In this document: piece by piece, positions 24,599-32,533 of the stretch
How positions within the stretch are numbered: the stretch's first letter is position 1
Layout of the letters: each line of letters opens with the position of its first letter
Assembly: GCF_003574735.1 (NCBI RefSeq)
Contig: NZ_QORW01000009.1
Location: forward strand, 186,001 to 250,000
DNA length: 64,000 nt
Reading direction: 5' to 3'
Source of the DNA: Dongia deserti
GTDB lineage: Bacteria > Pseudomonadota > Alphaproteobacteria > Dongiales > Dongiaceae
Notes under the pieces: model-generated
Told to the model about the DNA's origin: nothing
The model's database searches: none
The model's input: the letters and a program-made list of their open reading frames with translations, nothing else
Position numbers and translations under genes: made by a program

Positions 24599-24772
24599 GG
24601 CGTCCACGCGGCACTTGGGAAGGAAACACCGCGTCGCGGAGTAGGTTCCCATGGGTCCGGCCCATTCTGCTTGCCGTGGAGTCCAATGGATCCGCTCGGG
24701 TGGAGGAATCTCCAGTTGCAAATCCGGCAGCGGCGCTTCGGGCGCAGCTCTTGATCCGCAGAACTGCGCATC

Positions 24773-24798
24773 TTGTACAGTAAGGCACTATTGTACAG
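24773..24798. promoter_or_regulatory. Direct repeat TTGTACAG x2 upstream of the EAL regulator gene
   Basis: TTGTACAG occurs at 24773-24780 and again at 24791-24798, 18 bases apart. Each contains the palindrome TGTACA. Spacing near two helical turns suggests a pair of sites for one DNA-binding protein. It lies in the 322-base gap before the EAL gene; the rest of that gap holds the palindrome at 24853 and nothing else I recognise. Confidence 0.4.
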
Positions 24799-24852
24799 AG
24801 ATATCGCGAGTTTAGTGGCTGCCGGCTGGTTGAATGTTCTGGCAAAGCTCGG

Positions 24853-24868
24853 AGGTTAGTCCTAACCT
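24853..24868. promoter_or_regulatory. Perfect inverted repeat in the EAL regulator leader
   Basis: AGGTTAG-TC-CTAACCT has 7-base perfect arms with a 2-base centre, 52 bases before the ATG at 24921. It is a candidate operator or a small stem in the mRNA leader. Confidence 0.4.
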
Positions 24869-24920
24869 TCCCTATACTTTCGCTCGACAGAGGGTCCATT
24901 GCGTTGGGGAGGATTGGACG

Positions 24921-26135
24921 ATGACGGCCAATCGTCTTTTGATCGTCGATGACGAACCGGCGATCGGCGCTTTCATCGGTCGCGTCGCGGCCAATGCGGG
25001 TTACGAGATCCTCGCAGTGTCCACCGCGGACAAGTTCCTGGAGCATGTCCGCAACTGGCGGCCGACCCACATCATGATGGACCTGCAGATGCCGGTGGTG
25101 GACGGCCTCGCCCTGCTCTCGCATTTGGCGGCGCAGAAATGCAAAGCCAGCATCATCTTGATCAGCGGTGTTGACCGCAGCGTGGTGGAGGCGGCGCGCC
25201 GCATCGCCATCGAGCGCGGACTCGATGTGGTCAGCGCGCTGACCAAGCCGATCCGCGTCGCGGACTTGACTGGAATTCTGAACGAGCTCAAGCGCGAGGA
25301 GCCGTGGCTCACCGTCGCCGCCATCGCCGCCGCGATCGACCACGACGAATTCCATCTCGTCTATCAGCCGAAGGTGATCTTGGAATCGGGCGAGATCCAG
25401 GGCGTGGAGGCGCTGATCCGCTGGCAGCATTCCCAACGCGGCCCGATCTCGCCGCTCGAATTCATTCCGTTCGCGGAATCCTCCGCCGCTATCGACCAAT
25501 TGACGCATTGGGTGAATCGGGCCGCGTGCGAGCAGGTACGTGCATGGAACGAAGCCGGACTGACACTGGACGTCGCGCTCAACATCTCCGCCCGCACCTT
25601 GCATGAGCCGCGGCTCGCCGAAGCGCTGGAAAGTCAATGCCGCAAGGCGGAGCTGGCGCCCGCGCGCATAACGCTGGAGCTGACCGAGACCGCGGCGATG
25701 CAGGATGCGATCCAGATGATGGACGTGCTGACGCGCCTTCGGGTGAAGGGATTCAAGCTCGCAATCGACGATTTTGGCACCGGATATTCCTCGCTGGTGC
25801 AGTTGCATCGCCTGCCGTTTAACGAGATCAAGATCGACCGCACCTTCGTCGCAGACTGCACGACCTCGGCGGAGAGCCGCAGCATCGTGCGCGTGGTGAT
25901 CGACCTGGCCCACGCGCTGGGCATGCAAGCGGTGGCGGAAGGGGTGGAGAGTGCCGAGGCGCTCGACCTGCTGCGCACGCTTGGCTGCGATGAAGCGCAG
26001 GGCTATTTCATCTCCCGCCCGGTCGCGGCAAGCGAGGTGCCGCTCGCGATCGAGCGACATAGCCAGAGCGACTGGGTCCGCCAGCTGCGATCCCGGAGCG
26101 CGCCAAGCACGAACGACGTTGCCAGCCGCGGCTGA
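24921..26135 (+). CDS. Response regulator with EAL domain (c-di-GMP phosphodiesterase)
   Basis: A 404-residue protein: receiver domain at 1-120 with LLIVDDEPAIG and phospho-acceptor D54 in HIMMDLQMPVVDG, then an EAL domain from about 140 to 395. Catalytic features are present: VEALIRWQH (EAL motif), ALNISARTL, LELTETAAM, KLAIDDFGTGYSSL, NEIKIDRTFV and AVAEGVES. It should therefore hydrolyse c-di-GMP, gated by phosphorylation. The ATG at 24921 follows GGGGAGG; an upstream in-frame start at 24834 is not used. No cognate kinase is adjacent. Inverted and direct repeats upstream suggest transcriptional control. Confidence 0.95.
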   Translation: MTANRLLIVDDEPAIGAFIGRVAANAGYEILAVSTADKFLEHVRNWRPTHIMMDLQMPVVDGLALLSHLAAQKCKASIILISGVDRSVVEAARRIAIERGLDVVSALTKPIRVADLTGILNELKREEPWLTVAAIAAAIDHDEFHLVYQPKVILESGEIQGVEALIRWQHSQRGPISPLEFIPFAESSAAIDQLTHWVNRAACEQVRAWNEAGLTLDVALNISARTLHEPRLAEALESQCRKAELAPARITLELTETAAMQDAIQMMDVLTRLRVKGFKLAIDDFGTGYSSLVQLHRLPFNEIKIDRTFVADCTTSAESRSIVRVVIDLAHALGMQAVAEGVESAEALDLLRTLGCDEAQGYFISRPVAASEVPLAIERHSQSDWVRQLRSRSAPSTNDVASRG

Positions 26136-26277
26136 GCGCCGGCGCCGGCCAGTATCCCCTCATAGTCCAGACGCATCGACATCATAGGCACCCGGCATTT
26201 CCGCCTGCGCGTCGCCGTCATCATGATGCAGCGGAGAGGCCGGCATGGCGCGCGGCCGAAAAGATGAAGGAAGATCC

Positions 26278-26775
26278 ATGTCCATCCGCATCGGTGCCGT
26301 GTGCGCGGCGGCCGTTCTCGCTGCCGGTCTCGCGGGCTGCGCGTCGCAGCCGGAAACCAGGCTTGCCGCTCATCCCGCCGCCAGCTCGTATGGCATCGTG
26401 GCGGTGAAGAGCGCGCATCCGTTCCCCGAGACGGTGGCGCGGCTAAAGGAAGACGTCGCGGCGAAGGGCCTGGTGTTCTTCCAGGAAGTGGACCAGCAGA
26501 AGCTGGCGGCGGAGGCGGGCATCGCGACCCAGCCCTCGACCCTGCTGGTGTTCGGCAATCCCGCGCTCGGCACGCAATTCATCACTGCCAACCCGCAGGC
26601 CGGCATCGACTGGCCGGTGCGCCTCCTGGTCTATCAGGACGCGCAAGGCGCGGTGTGGGCCGAATACACCGACTTCGCCTACATCGCCGAACGCCACGCC
26701 ATCGCCAGCCGCGACCCACAATTCCAGAAGGCGTCGGAGGTGATCGCGTCGATCGCGGGCAGCGTCGCGAACTAG
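26278..26775 (+). CDS. DUF302 lipoprotein
   Basis: A 165-residue protein with a lipobox signal (AVLAAGLAGC), so it should be membrane-anchored, followed by a DUF302 domain: YGIVAVKSAHPFPETVARLKE, VFFQEVDQQKLAAEAGI and VFGNPALGTQFI, then PVRLLVYQDAQGAVWAEYTD. DUF302 proteins are small alpha/beta proteins of unclear role, often associated with stress and redox functions. The ATG at 26278 is preceded by GAAGGAAG. It is convergent with the EF-G-like gene, ten bases away. Confidence 0.9.
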   Translation: MSIRIGAVCAAAVLAAGLAGCASQPETRLAAHPAASSYGIVAVKSAHPFPETVARLKEDVAAKGLVFFQEVDQQKLAAEAGIATQPSTLLVFGNPALGTQFITANPQAGIDWPVRLLVYQDAQGAVWAEYTDFAYIAERHAIASRDPQFQKASEVIASIAGSVAN

Positions 26776-26785
26776 CTAGAAGCCG

Positions 26786-27667
26786 CTACCAGCGCAACGC
26801 GGCCGCCGGCGCGAACGGACCACGGTCATCAGGAAGATTTGGCGGGATCTGTTCGTAGTGGTCGAAGGTCATCGTGTATTGCGCGTGGCCGCGCGACATC
26901 TGCATCAGTGTGGCCGTGTAGCCGAACATGTTCGCAAGAGGCACCAGCGCCGCAATAACGTGTGCGTTGTCACGACTTTCCGTGCTCTGCACCTGACCGC
27001 GCCGCAAATTGAGGTCACCAATCACGTCGCCCATGTGCTCCTGCGGCGTCACGACCTCGATCTTCATGACAGGCTCGAGGATCCGCGGACCGGCCTTGGG
27101 CATCGCTCCGCGGAAACAGGCGCGCGCCGCGATGTCGAACGTCATGACGTTCGAGTCCACGTCGTGATAGTCGCCGTCGACCAACGTGCACTTGATGTCG
27201 ATGAGCGGAAAGCCGGCTAAGACGCCAGTCTCCTTCGCGGCCGCCAGGCCTTTTTCGACACCGCGCACGTACTCCATGGGCACTGCACCGCCGGTGGCTG
27301 CGTTCTCAAAGACGAAGCCGCTGCCGGGGTCGCCCGGTTCGAAACGGATCTTGACCTTCGCGTATTGCGGTGGGCAAGCGAGCTTCTTGTGGGTGTAGTT
27401 CCACTCGATGGTTTTGGTGATCGACTCGCGATAGGCGACTTCCGGGGCGCCGACCTCGAAGTCGAGGCCTTTGACGCGCTTCAGGCGATCGATGGCGATC
27501 TCCAGGTGCAGTTCGCCCATGCCTTGCAGCACGATCTCGTTGATCGGACCGGTCGTGACACCGAGCGTAGGATCCTCAGCGCATAGTTCGTCGATGGCAG
27601 CGCGCAGCTTCATCGCCGCGATCGCATCGGGAGGCACGAGGTCGACGGAGATAAGGTGGGTCACCAT
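26786..27667 (-). CDS. EF-G-like protein of domains III-IV-V only (no GTPase domain), copy 1
   Basis: A 293-residue protein that aligns by eye to the last three domains of elongation factor G. Domain III carries EIVLQGMGELHLEIAIDRLK and PEVAYRES; domain IV carries the tip loop GDYHDVDSN with the histidine that in EF-G reaches the decoding centre; domain V carries ILEPVMKIEVVTPQEHMGD and VIGDLNLRRGQV. There is no G domain or domain II, in this frame or upstream. The other domain IV tip loop (GGRGQYG in EF-G) is replaced by KKLACPPQYA. It is probably a ribosome-binding protein without its own GTPase. It is last of three genes, 51 bases after copy 2. Start by alignment with copy 2. Confidence 0.85.
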   Translation of the reverse strand: MVTHLISVDLVPPDAIAAMKLRAAIDELCAEDPTLGVTTGPINEIVLQGMGELHLEIAIDRLKRVKGLDFEVGAPEVAYRESITKTIEWNYTHKKLACPPQYAKVKIRFEPGDPGSGFVFENAATGGAVPMEYVRGVEKGLAAAKETGVLAGFPLIDIKCTLVDGDYHDVDSNVMTFDIAARACFRGAMPKAGPRILEPVMKIEVVTPQEHMGDVIGDLNLRRGQVQSTESRDNAHVIAALVPLANMFGYTATLMQMSRGHAQYTMTFDHYEQIPPNLPDDRGPFAPAAALRW

Positions 27668-27718
27668 GGGGGCAGACACTACACGATTTTCGCGCGCGCG
27701 TCCCATTTGCCACACGCT

Positions 27719-28609
27719 CTACGCGCGCAGGCGCAGGGGGAGCGCTTCCTCGCTGTCGAGGCGGGGCGGCACTTCGCTGTAGTGGTCGAAGGCCATGGTG
27801 CTGGCGCCGCGGCGCTGGGTCATGGCGCGCAGGTCGTTGTCATAGCCTGCTAGATTGGCGAACGGCACCAGCGCGGTGATCGCGGCGATGCTGCCATGCA
27901 TCGCGAGGTTCTGCACTTTGCCACGCCGGCCGCCCAAATCGGTGATCACGTCGCTCATGAACTCTTCGGGCGTCAGGGCGACCACCACCATCATCGGCTC
28001 CAGCAGCCATGGCCGCGCGCGCGGCAGGGCCTCGCGCAGGGCGAGGCGCGCGGCGATCTCGAACGCCTCGGGCGTCGAATCCGTGTCGTGCCAGCCGGCG
28101 TCCAGGATCACCACCTGCAGATCGGTGAGTGGGAATCCGTCGACCACACCGGCCTTGCACGCGGCATGCACGCCGGTATCGATGGCGTGCTGAAAATCTG
28201 CCAGCGGAATGTGGGTCGGGATCTCGTCGGACGGACAGCGGATCTCCGTCTCGATCCCTGCCCCGCGGATGAGCGGCGTCAGCTGGATGCGCAGCACGGC
28301 GAATTGCGGCGGGTCGGATTCCTTATGGGTGTAGGTCCATTCGAGGGTGCGCGTGACAGTCTCGCGATATTGGACCTCCGGCATGCCGACCTGGAACGCA
28401 AGCTCCGGTTGACGCTGCAGATAGCCAATGACCCATTCCAGCTGCGGTTCGCTGATGCCTTTAAGGATGACTTCGCCGGTGGGTCCATCCTCGACAGTCA
28501 GCGTTGCATCTTCCGCGCACACCGCTTCCAGACTGGCGCGCAGCCTTTCCGCGGCGCGCGCATCGCCCGGCTCGAGCGGGATGGAGAGGACGTGGGTCAC
28601 GACAGTCAT
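27719..28609 (-). CDS. EF-G-like protein of domains III-IV-V only (no GTPase domain), copy 2
   Basis: A 296-residue paralogue of the next gene with the same three EF-G domains: GEVILKGISEPQLEWVIGYL in place of the MGELHLDI helix, PEVQYRETVTRTLEW, the tip loop AGWHDTDST, and WLLEPMMVVVALTPEEFMSD with VITDLGGRRGKV in domain V. It is more diverged than copy 1: GMGELHL is now GISEPQL and YHDVDS is WHDTDS. No GTPase domain is present. The ATG (28609) overlaps the TGA of the YcxB-like gene as ATGA, which implies translational coupling. The open frame continues to 28909, but that part antiparallels no homology. Confidence 0.85.
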   Translation of the reverse strand: MTVVTHVLSIPLEPGDARAAERLRASLEAVCAEDATLTVEDGPTGEVILKGISEPQLEWVIGYLQRQPELAFQVGMPEVQYRETVTRTLEWTYTHKESDPPQFAVLRIQLTPLIRGAGIETEIRCPSDEIPTHIPLADFQHAIDTGVHAACKAGVVDGFPLTDLQVVILDAGWHDTDSTPEAFEIAARLALREALPRARPWLLEPMMVVVALTPEEFMSDVITDLGGRRGKVQNLAMHGSIAAITALVPFANLAGYDNDLRAMTQRRGASTMAFDHYSEVPPRLDSEEALPLRLRA

Positions 28610-29193
28610 GGCGAGGATTCCGGCCGCACGGCGTCCCGGCTGGCTTGCCAACGGCGCACCAGTTCCGCGCCGAAGCTTTCGACATCCTGGCCTTCGAACG
28701 CCGCCTTGATCATGACCAAGCCGGCGTTGCCCGGCAACACGGCCACCAGAGTGCGGCCGTCGTTGATGATGGTCTCGATGTTCTCCCAGTTGCATGAGAA
28801 CCGGCCGCGCCGCGTGATCTTTTGGATGCCGTCGGCCTGCAGGGCATAGCGATCGCCGGCATCGAAGATGCTCCAATGTTTTTCCAGGTGTAGCCGCGTC
28901 GTGACCCAACGGTTGAAGCCGAGGGCGAATGCGAAACCGGCGGCCGCAACGGCCAGCTGCAGCGCGAGGTCCGGCTTGACAACGTCAAGAGCCTTCACCG
29001 CCATCAGGACTGACACGATCATGAACGCGGCAAAGGCATACCAGAGATAGAAGGATATGGCGTGGAGACGGCCCGCTCCGCCGCGCCAGATCACCTTTTC
29101 CCACAGGTGGCCAACCTCGCGCTTCTCCTGCGCGGTGAACGCGCGTGTCTGAACGATGTCTAGCGCGTCGGCTGCGCGCTGCCCTGCATTCAT
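28606..29193 (-). CDS. YcxB-like membrane protein, coupled to the EF-G-like pair
   Basis: A 195-residue protein with two adjacent hydrophobic segments (ISFYLWYAFAAFMIVSVLMAV and LALQLAVAAAGFAFALGF), followed by a soluble PH-like tail: YALQADGIQKITRRGRFSCNWENIETI, then LVAVLPGNAGLVMIKAAFEG and FGAELVRRWQ. The W..IE.I and .P..AF...... F...L..RW pattern matches YcxB-family proteins, whose role is unknown. The stop codon overlaps the start of EF-G-like copy 2. A second YcxB-like protein lies at 34631-35233. Confidence 0.78.
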   Translation of the reverse strand: MNAGQRAADALDIVQTRAFTAQEKREVGHLWEKVIWRGGAGRLHAISFYLWYAFAAFMIVSVLMAVKALDVVKPDLALQLAVAAAGFAFALGFNRWVTTRLHLEKHWSIFDAGDRYALQADGIQKITRRGRFSCNWENIETIINDGRTLVAVLPGNAGLVMIKAAFEGQDVESFGAELVRRWQASRDAVRPESSP

Positions 29194-29296
29194 CGTCGTT
29201 CCCCAAGCGATTATGACTTTCGACTGAGCCTAGCGACCGATGGTTAATCAAAGGTTGGGAACGCTGACCTGCTGACGACGGATCGCGCGCTGCTGC

Positions 29297-29944
29297 TCAA
29301 GGCTTTGTGGCGCGCTTGGCTTTCATGCGGCGGATGAAGGCCTCATTGCGCGGCCATCGGCCGGTGGCACGCCAGGTTGCGAAGCTTTCGAGCAAAATTC
29401 TTCCGATTCCGAAGAGCAGCATCGGCAGGAGGATCGGCGCCAGCACAAGCAGCATCAGCGTGACGCCGACCTTCTCGACGAATGTCGGCAAGGCGCCGGG
29501 ACCGAGGATGGTGCGCAGCGACGCGGCGATCATCCACAGCACGATCCCGTCGAGCAGCAGTGCGCCGATACCAAAACCGGCGCGGCAGGCGATCGCGTTC
29601 GCCCAGTACGAGTCGAGCAGAAAGCCGGCCATCGCGATCGTGCATTCGCGTGGGCCGGGACCGAATGCGATCCAGTTTCCGATGGCGGCGAAGGATCCGA
29701 TGACGAGGGCGAAGAACCCGGAGGCGAGCACGCTGCGCTGCAGCCGCTCGCCGAGCACAAGGGCGATACCGGCCGCGACGAAGACTGCACCGGCGAGGAA
29801 GCCGAGCCAGCGCGGGCCGTTGATGGCGCTGCTGTCGAGCGGCCCGAGATCGAAGGCAGCGAGCATGGGAACGACGCCGCTCGCGATGCAGATGAAGGCG
29901 ATCAGGATGCGGACGGCGGGTGATGGCATGCTTGGCGTGGCCAT
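29297..29944 (-). CDS. Polytopic membrane protein of unknown function
   Basis: A 215-residue protein with five or six hydrophobic segments, including ILIAFICIASGVVPMLAAFD, WLGFLAGAVFVAAGIALVLG, ASGFFALVIGSFAAIGNWIAF, GALLLDGIVLWMIAASL and VTLMLLVLAPILLPMLLFGIG, and a basic tail (WPRNEAFIRRMKAKRATKP). I do not recognise a family. It lies about 100 bases upstream of the YcxB/EF-G-like operon on the same strand but with its own gap, so co-transcription is uncertain. Confidence 0.72.
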   Translation of the reverse strand: MATPSMPSPAVRILIAFICIASGVVPMLAAFDLGPLDSSAINGPRWLGFLAGAVFVAAGIALVLGERLQRSVLASGFFALVIGSFAAIGNWIAFGPGPRECTIAMAGFLLDSYWANAIACRAGFGIGALLLDGIVLWMIAASLRTILGPGALPTFVEKVGVTLMLLVLAPILLPMLLFGIGRILLESFATWRATGRWPRNEAFIRRMKAKRATKP

Positions 29945-30060
29945 CTGTTGCGTAACGGTGACGCCCAGGGTAGCCGCGCTTGGTTAAGCAATGATTGTGG
30001 GCGTATAAGGGAAGGGCCCTGCCGGCCTTCGCGGCGCGGCTCACAAGCTGGGAGGAAACA

Positions 30061-30294
30061 ATGGCGGAAAGCGTCTACAAAGTCCTCGAGCTGATCGGAA
30101 CCAGCACCAAATCCTGGGAAGACGCGGCAATGGTCGCGGTCAACCGTGCCTCTCGCACGCTGCGCGACCTGCGCGTCGCGGAAGTCGTGGAGCAGGACCT
30201 GGTGATCGAAGGCGGCAAGGTCGAAGCCTTCCGCACCAAGCTGAAGGTCTCCTTCAAATACGAGGAAGAAGTGGCACGGAAGAAAGCGCGCTGA
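30061..30294 (+). CDS. Dodecin, flavin-binding
   Basis: A 77-residue protein of the dodecin family: VYKVLELIGTSTKSWEDA, then AVNRASRTLRDLRVAEVVEQD and VEAFRTKLKVSFKYE. Dodecins form hollow dodecamers that bind riboflavin or FMN, storing flavin and quenching it. The W in KSWEDA fits the residue that stacks on the flavin, and the spacing is canonical. The ATG at 30061 follows GGGAGGAAACA. Length is typical. It is convergent with the RES toxin gene, one base between. Confidence 0.95.
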   Translation: MAESVYKVLELIGTSTKSWEDAAMVAVNRASRTLRDLRVAEVVEQDLVIEGGKVEAFRTKLKVSFKYEEEVARKKAR

Positions 30295-30295
30295 G

Positions 30296-31042
30296 CTATC
30301 TCCTCCAATCCATTTCCGCAATGCGCGGATCGGCCGCAAAGGTATCGCGGCCGAATTCCAGGCTGGATCTCGGAAAGTCGCGCACGGCTTGAACTCCAGT
30401 GGAACCGACGCGGATGCGCCAGCTTTGCCGCTCGGCCGGTGCCTTGGCGCGAAAAGCGCGACAGGTTAGGAGCGCGATATTGAGCCGGTGTTGCGGGTCG
30501 CGCACCGAGGCGAAGCGTATGATCTCGACGCCGGCCGCCCGCGCTTCGTCGGCCAAGGCCTGGCATGGCGCGTAATCGGTCGGATGCATCCAGTCCTTGC
30601 GCCGGCGCAAAAAGGGTGGGCGTGTCAGATCGATCGCTTTCCCGCTGCCGTAGCGCATGGAAAAGGTGGTGTGTTCGCTCGCATTGCTGGGCCAGGGCGT
30701 CGCAGGTGATTCGGCGAAGAAAAGCAGCCGATAGAAGGCCAGCTCTGCGATCGCAGTCTCCACTTCGGCGGAGGCATAGAAGACACCCGGCGACAGCCCG
30801 GCCGGGCGAAAGCGGGAGCCTCGCGGATAGGGTCGGTAGCGGAACGGAGTGAACAGCAGGTAGTGAAGATCCCGGCATTCGATGGGAACCGTCGGCTTGG
30901 TCGCGTCGATCAGCCGCTCGAGCCGCTCCTGTTCGGCGAGAGAATCCACCAGCGCCAGGGTGGAAACGTGGTGCTGCCCCTCCACCACGCGCCAGCAGGC
31001 GCCTGCCGCGCGGCGCGCATCACGCAACGGCGCGGCGGGCAT
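30296..31042 (-). CDS. RES-domain toxin
   Basis: A 248-residue protein with a RES domain: CWRVVEGQHHVSTLALVD, then FRYRPYPRGSRFRPAG, VFYASAEVETAIAE and FRAKAPAERQSWRIRVGSTG. RES toxins deplete cellular NAD+; the R, Y and E of GSRFRPAG, VFYAS and ETAIAE are the residues expected around the site. The start overlaps the stop of the upstream antitoxin gene by 23 bases, the usual order and coupling for Xre-RES modules. The C-terminus runs into the convergent dodecin. Complete; no frameshift seen. Confidence 0.92.
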   Translation of the reverse strand: MPAAPLRDARRAAGACWRVVEGQHHVSTLALVDSLAEQERLERLIDATKPTVPIECRDLHYLLFTPFRYRPYPRGSRFRPAGLSPGVFYASAEVETAIAELAFYRLLFFAESPATPWPSNASEHTTFSMRYGSGKAIDLTRPPFLRRRKDWMHPTDYAPCQALADEARAAGVEIIRFASVRDPQHRLNIALLTCRAFRAKAPAERQSWRIRVGSTGVQAVRDFPRSSLEFGRDTFAADPRIAEMDWRR

Positions 31043-31409
31043 CGAGATAGGCGATTGTTTCGAGAAGCCCCGCGATGTTCATGATGCGCTGGAGCGGAAC
31101 GCCGCCCAAGGCCGTGTTCTCCACCCGCAGCCAGGCCTGCGCCACCCGCTGGTCACCGCCCACGATCGAATCCAGCGAGCGATAGAGGCGCACCAGCAGA
31201 AGCGCCAGCTCGAACGGCTTCTGTCCAGGAGGCAGAGCATAGGCCCCACTGCCCATGCGCGACACGGTCGCCTCCGAAACACCGATGATGCGTGCCAGTT
31301 CTCTGTTCGAGACGTCCAGCCGCGCGGCCGCGCGCAAGGTGGCCTTGGTGACCAGGGCGCCGTCTGCGCTTTCGTCGGGATGCCTGGCAGTAACAGAGGG
31401 TGATTTCAT
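31020..31409 (-). CDS. Xre/MbcA/ParS-family antitoxin (DUF2384)
   Basis: A 129-residue protein. The N-terminal half carries a helix-turn-helix (DVSNRELARIIGVSEATVSRM), the C-terminal half the toxin-binding domain, with LLVRLYRSLDSIVGGDQRVAQAWLRVENTALG quoted as landmarks RLYRSLDSIVGG and QAWLRVENTALGG, then RIMNIAGLLETIAYLDARR. It should neutralise the RES toxin and repress the operon. A perfect 14-base palindrome sits 21 bases upstream of its ATG. The region before the gene is AT-rich compared with the surroundings. Confidence 0.93.
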   Translation of the reverse strand: MKSPSVTARHPDESADGALVTKATLRAAARLDVSNRELARIIGVSEATVSRMGSGAYALPPGQKPFELALLLVRLYRSLDSIVGGDQRVAQAWLRVENTALGGVPLQRIMNIAGLLETIAYLDARRAVA

Positions 31410-31429
31410 GTGGAATAATATACCGGAAT

Positions 31430-31443
31430 ATTTCCATGGAAAT
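31430..31443. promoter_or_regulatory. Palindromic operator candidate for the RES/Xre operon
   Basis: ATTTCCATGGAAAT is a perfect 14-base palindrome at 31430-31443. The AT-rich stretch between it and the antitoxin ATG has two further GGAATA half-like elements (31412-31417 and 31425-31430). The position fits autoregulation by the antitoxin. Confidence 0.6.
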
Positions 31444-31529
31444 CAAGGATACGGCTGCTTCGAAGGGGCGACTGCACGCAGGCCGCAGCCTGTTTGGCTG
31501 CGGCCCGGCGCTGTGGTCTGCGACAGCGA

Positions 31530-32477
31530 TCAATTCGCGGCCGGCAGGCGGTCGAGAAAAGCGAGCATGGCGGCGGCGATCGCCGGTTCCTGGCTCTCGA
31601 GCGCGAAGTGGCCGGCATCCAGCAGGTGCACCTCCGCGTCCGGCACCAGTTCCTTGAATTTCTCCATCCCTGCCCTGGTGAACACGGGATCGTTCTTGCC
31701 CCACGTGATGAGCATGGGCGGCTGCAGCTCCTTCAGGAACTGCTGCCACCTCGGATAGTTCGCGACGTTGTCGCGGTATTGATACAGCAGCTCGAGCTGG
31801 ATCCTGTCGTTGCCGGGCCGGTCGAGCCCAACCTGGTCCATGGTCCAGGAATCGGGGCTGATGAGTTGCGGACGCGACTCGCCCGTCACGTACTGCCACT
31901 TGGTGCCTTCTGCGGTGATGATGTCGCGCACCGGCGCTTCGGTCTCCGGCGTGCGCTCCTTCCAATAGGCCTGCAGCGGCGCCGTGTTCACCGGGTGCCA
32001 GCCGTCGATGCTGGTGACCGCGTTCTGCACCACGATGCCGCGCACTTTTTCCGGATGCTTGATCGCGAGGCGGATGCCGACCGGCCCGCCGTAATCCTGC
32101 ATATAGAGCACGTAGGCGGTGAGGCCGAGCTGCTCGGTGAAGCCTTCGATCACGTTGGCGAGATTGGCGAAGGTGTAGTCGAATTGATCGACCGACGGCG
32201 CGCTCGACTGACCGAAGCCGGGATAGTCCGGCGCGATCACGTGATATCGGGTGGCGAGGTCCGGAATCAGATTGCGGAACATGTGGGAGGAGGACGGGAA
32301 GCCGTGCAACAGCAGCACGGTCGGCGCCGAGGTCGGGCCAGCCTCGCGATAGAAGATGTCGAGGCCATTCACCTGGACGGTCTTGTAGGCGACTTCGTCG
32401 GCACTGGCGGGAAGCGAGGCGAGCGATGCCGCGGCCAGAACAGCGGCGGCGGCCAGGATGCGATGGACTTTGACCAT
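31530..32477 (-). CDS. Secreted alpha/beta hydrolase (haloalkane dehalogenase/epoxide hydrolase-like)
   Basis: A 315-residue enzyme with a signal peptide (LAAAAVLAAASLASLPASA). The oxyanion-hole region is LLLHGFPSSSHMFRNLIPDL, the nucleophile elbow YMQDYGGPVG makes the nucleophile an aspartate, the acid is in WGKNDPVF and the catalytic histidine in DAGHFALES. Asp nucleophiles occur in haloalkane dehalogenases and epoxide hydrolases, so a C-halide or epoxide substrate is likely; a periplasmic location is unusual for these. It is divergent from a CGNR-type regulator with two inverted repeats between them. Confidence 0.9.
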   Translation of the reverse strand: MVKVHRILAAAAVLAAASLASLPASADEVAYKTVQVNGLDIFYREAGPTSAPTVLLLHGFPSSSHMFRNLIPDLATRYHVIAPDYPGFGQSSAPSVDQFDYTFANLANVIEGFTEQLGLTAYVLYMQDYGGPVGIRLAIKHPEKVRGIVVQNAVTSIDGWHPVNTAPLQAYWKERTPETEAPVRDIITAEGTKWQYVTGESRPQLISPDSWTMDQVGLDRPGNDRIQLELLYQYRDNVANYPRWQQFLKELQPPMLITWGKNDPVFTRAGMEKFKELVPDAEVHLLDAGHFALESQEPAIAAAMLAFLDRLPAAN

Positions 32478-32491
32478 GGGAGGCTCCGTGT

Positions 32492-32522
32492 GTTACCGTT
32501 CAAGCAGCATGTGAACGGTTAC
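32492..32522. promoter_or_regulatory. Inverted repeat 1 between the hydrolase and the CGNR regulator
   Basis: GTTACCGTTCA (32492-32502) and TGAACGGTTAC (32512-32522) form 11-base arms with a 9-base spacer and one mismatch. It lies 14 bases from the hydrolase ATG. Confidence 0.6.
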
Positions 32523-32533
32523 GCCAGCGCGCC

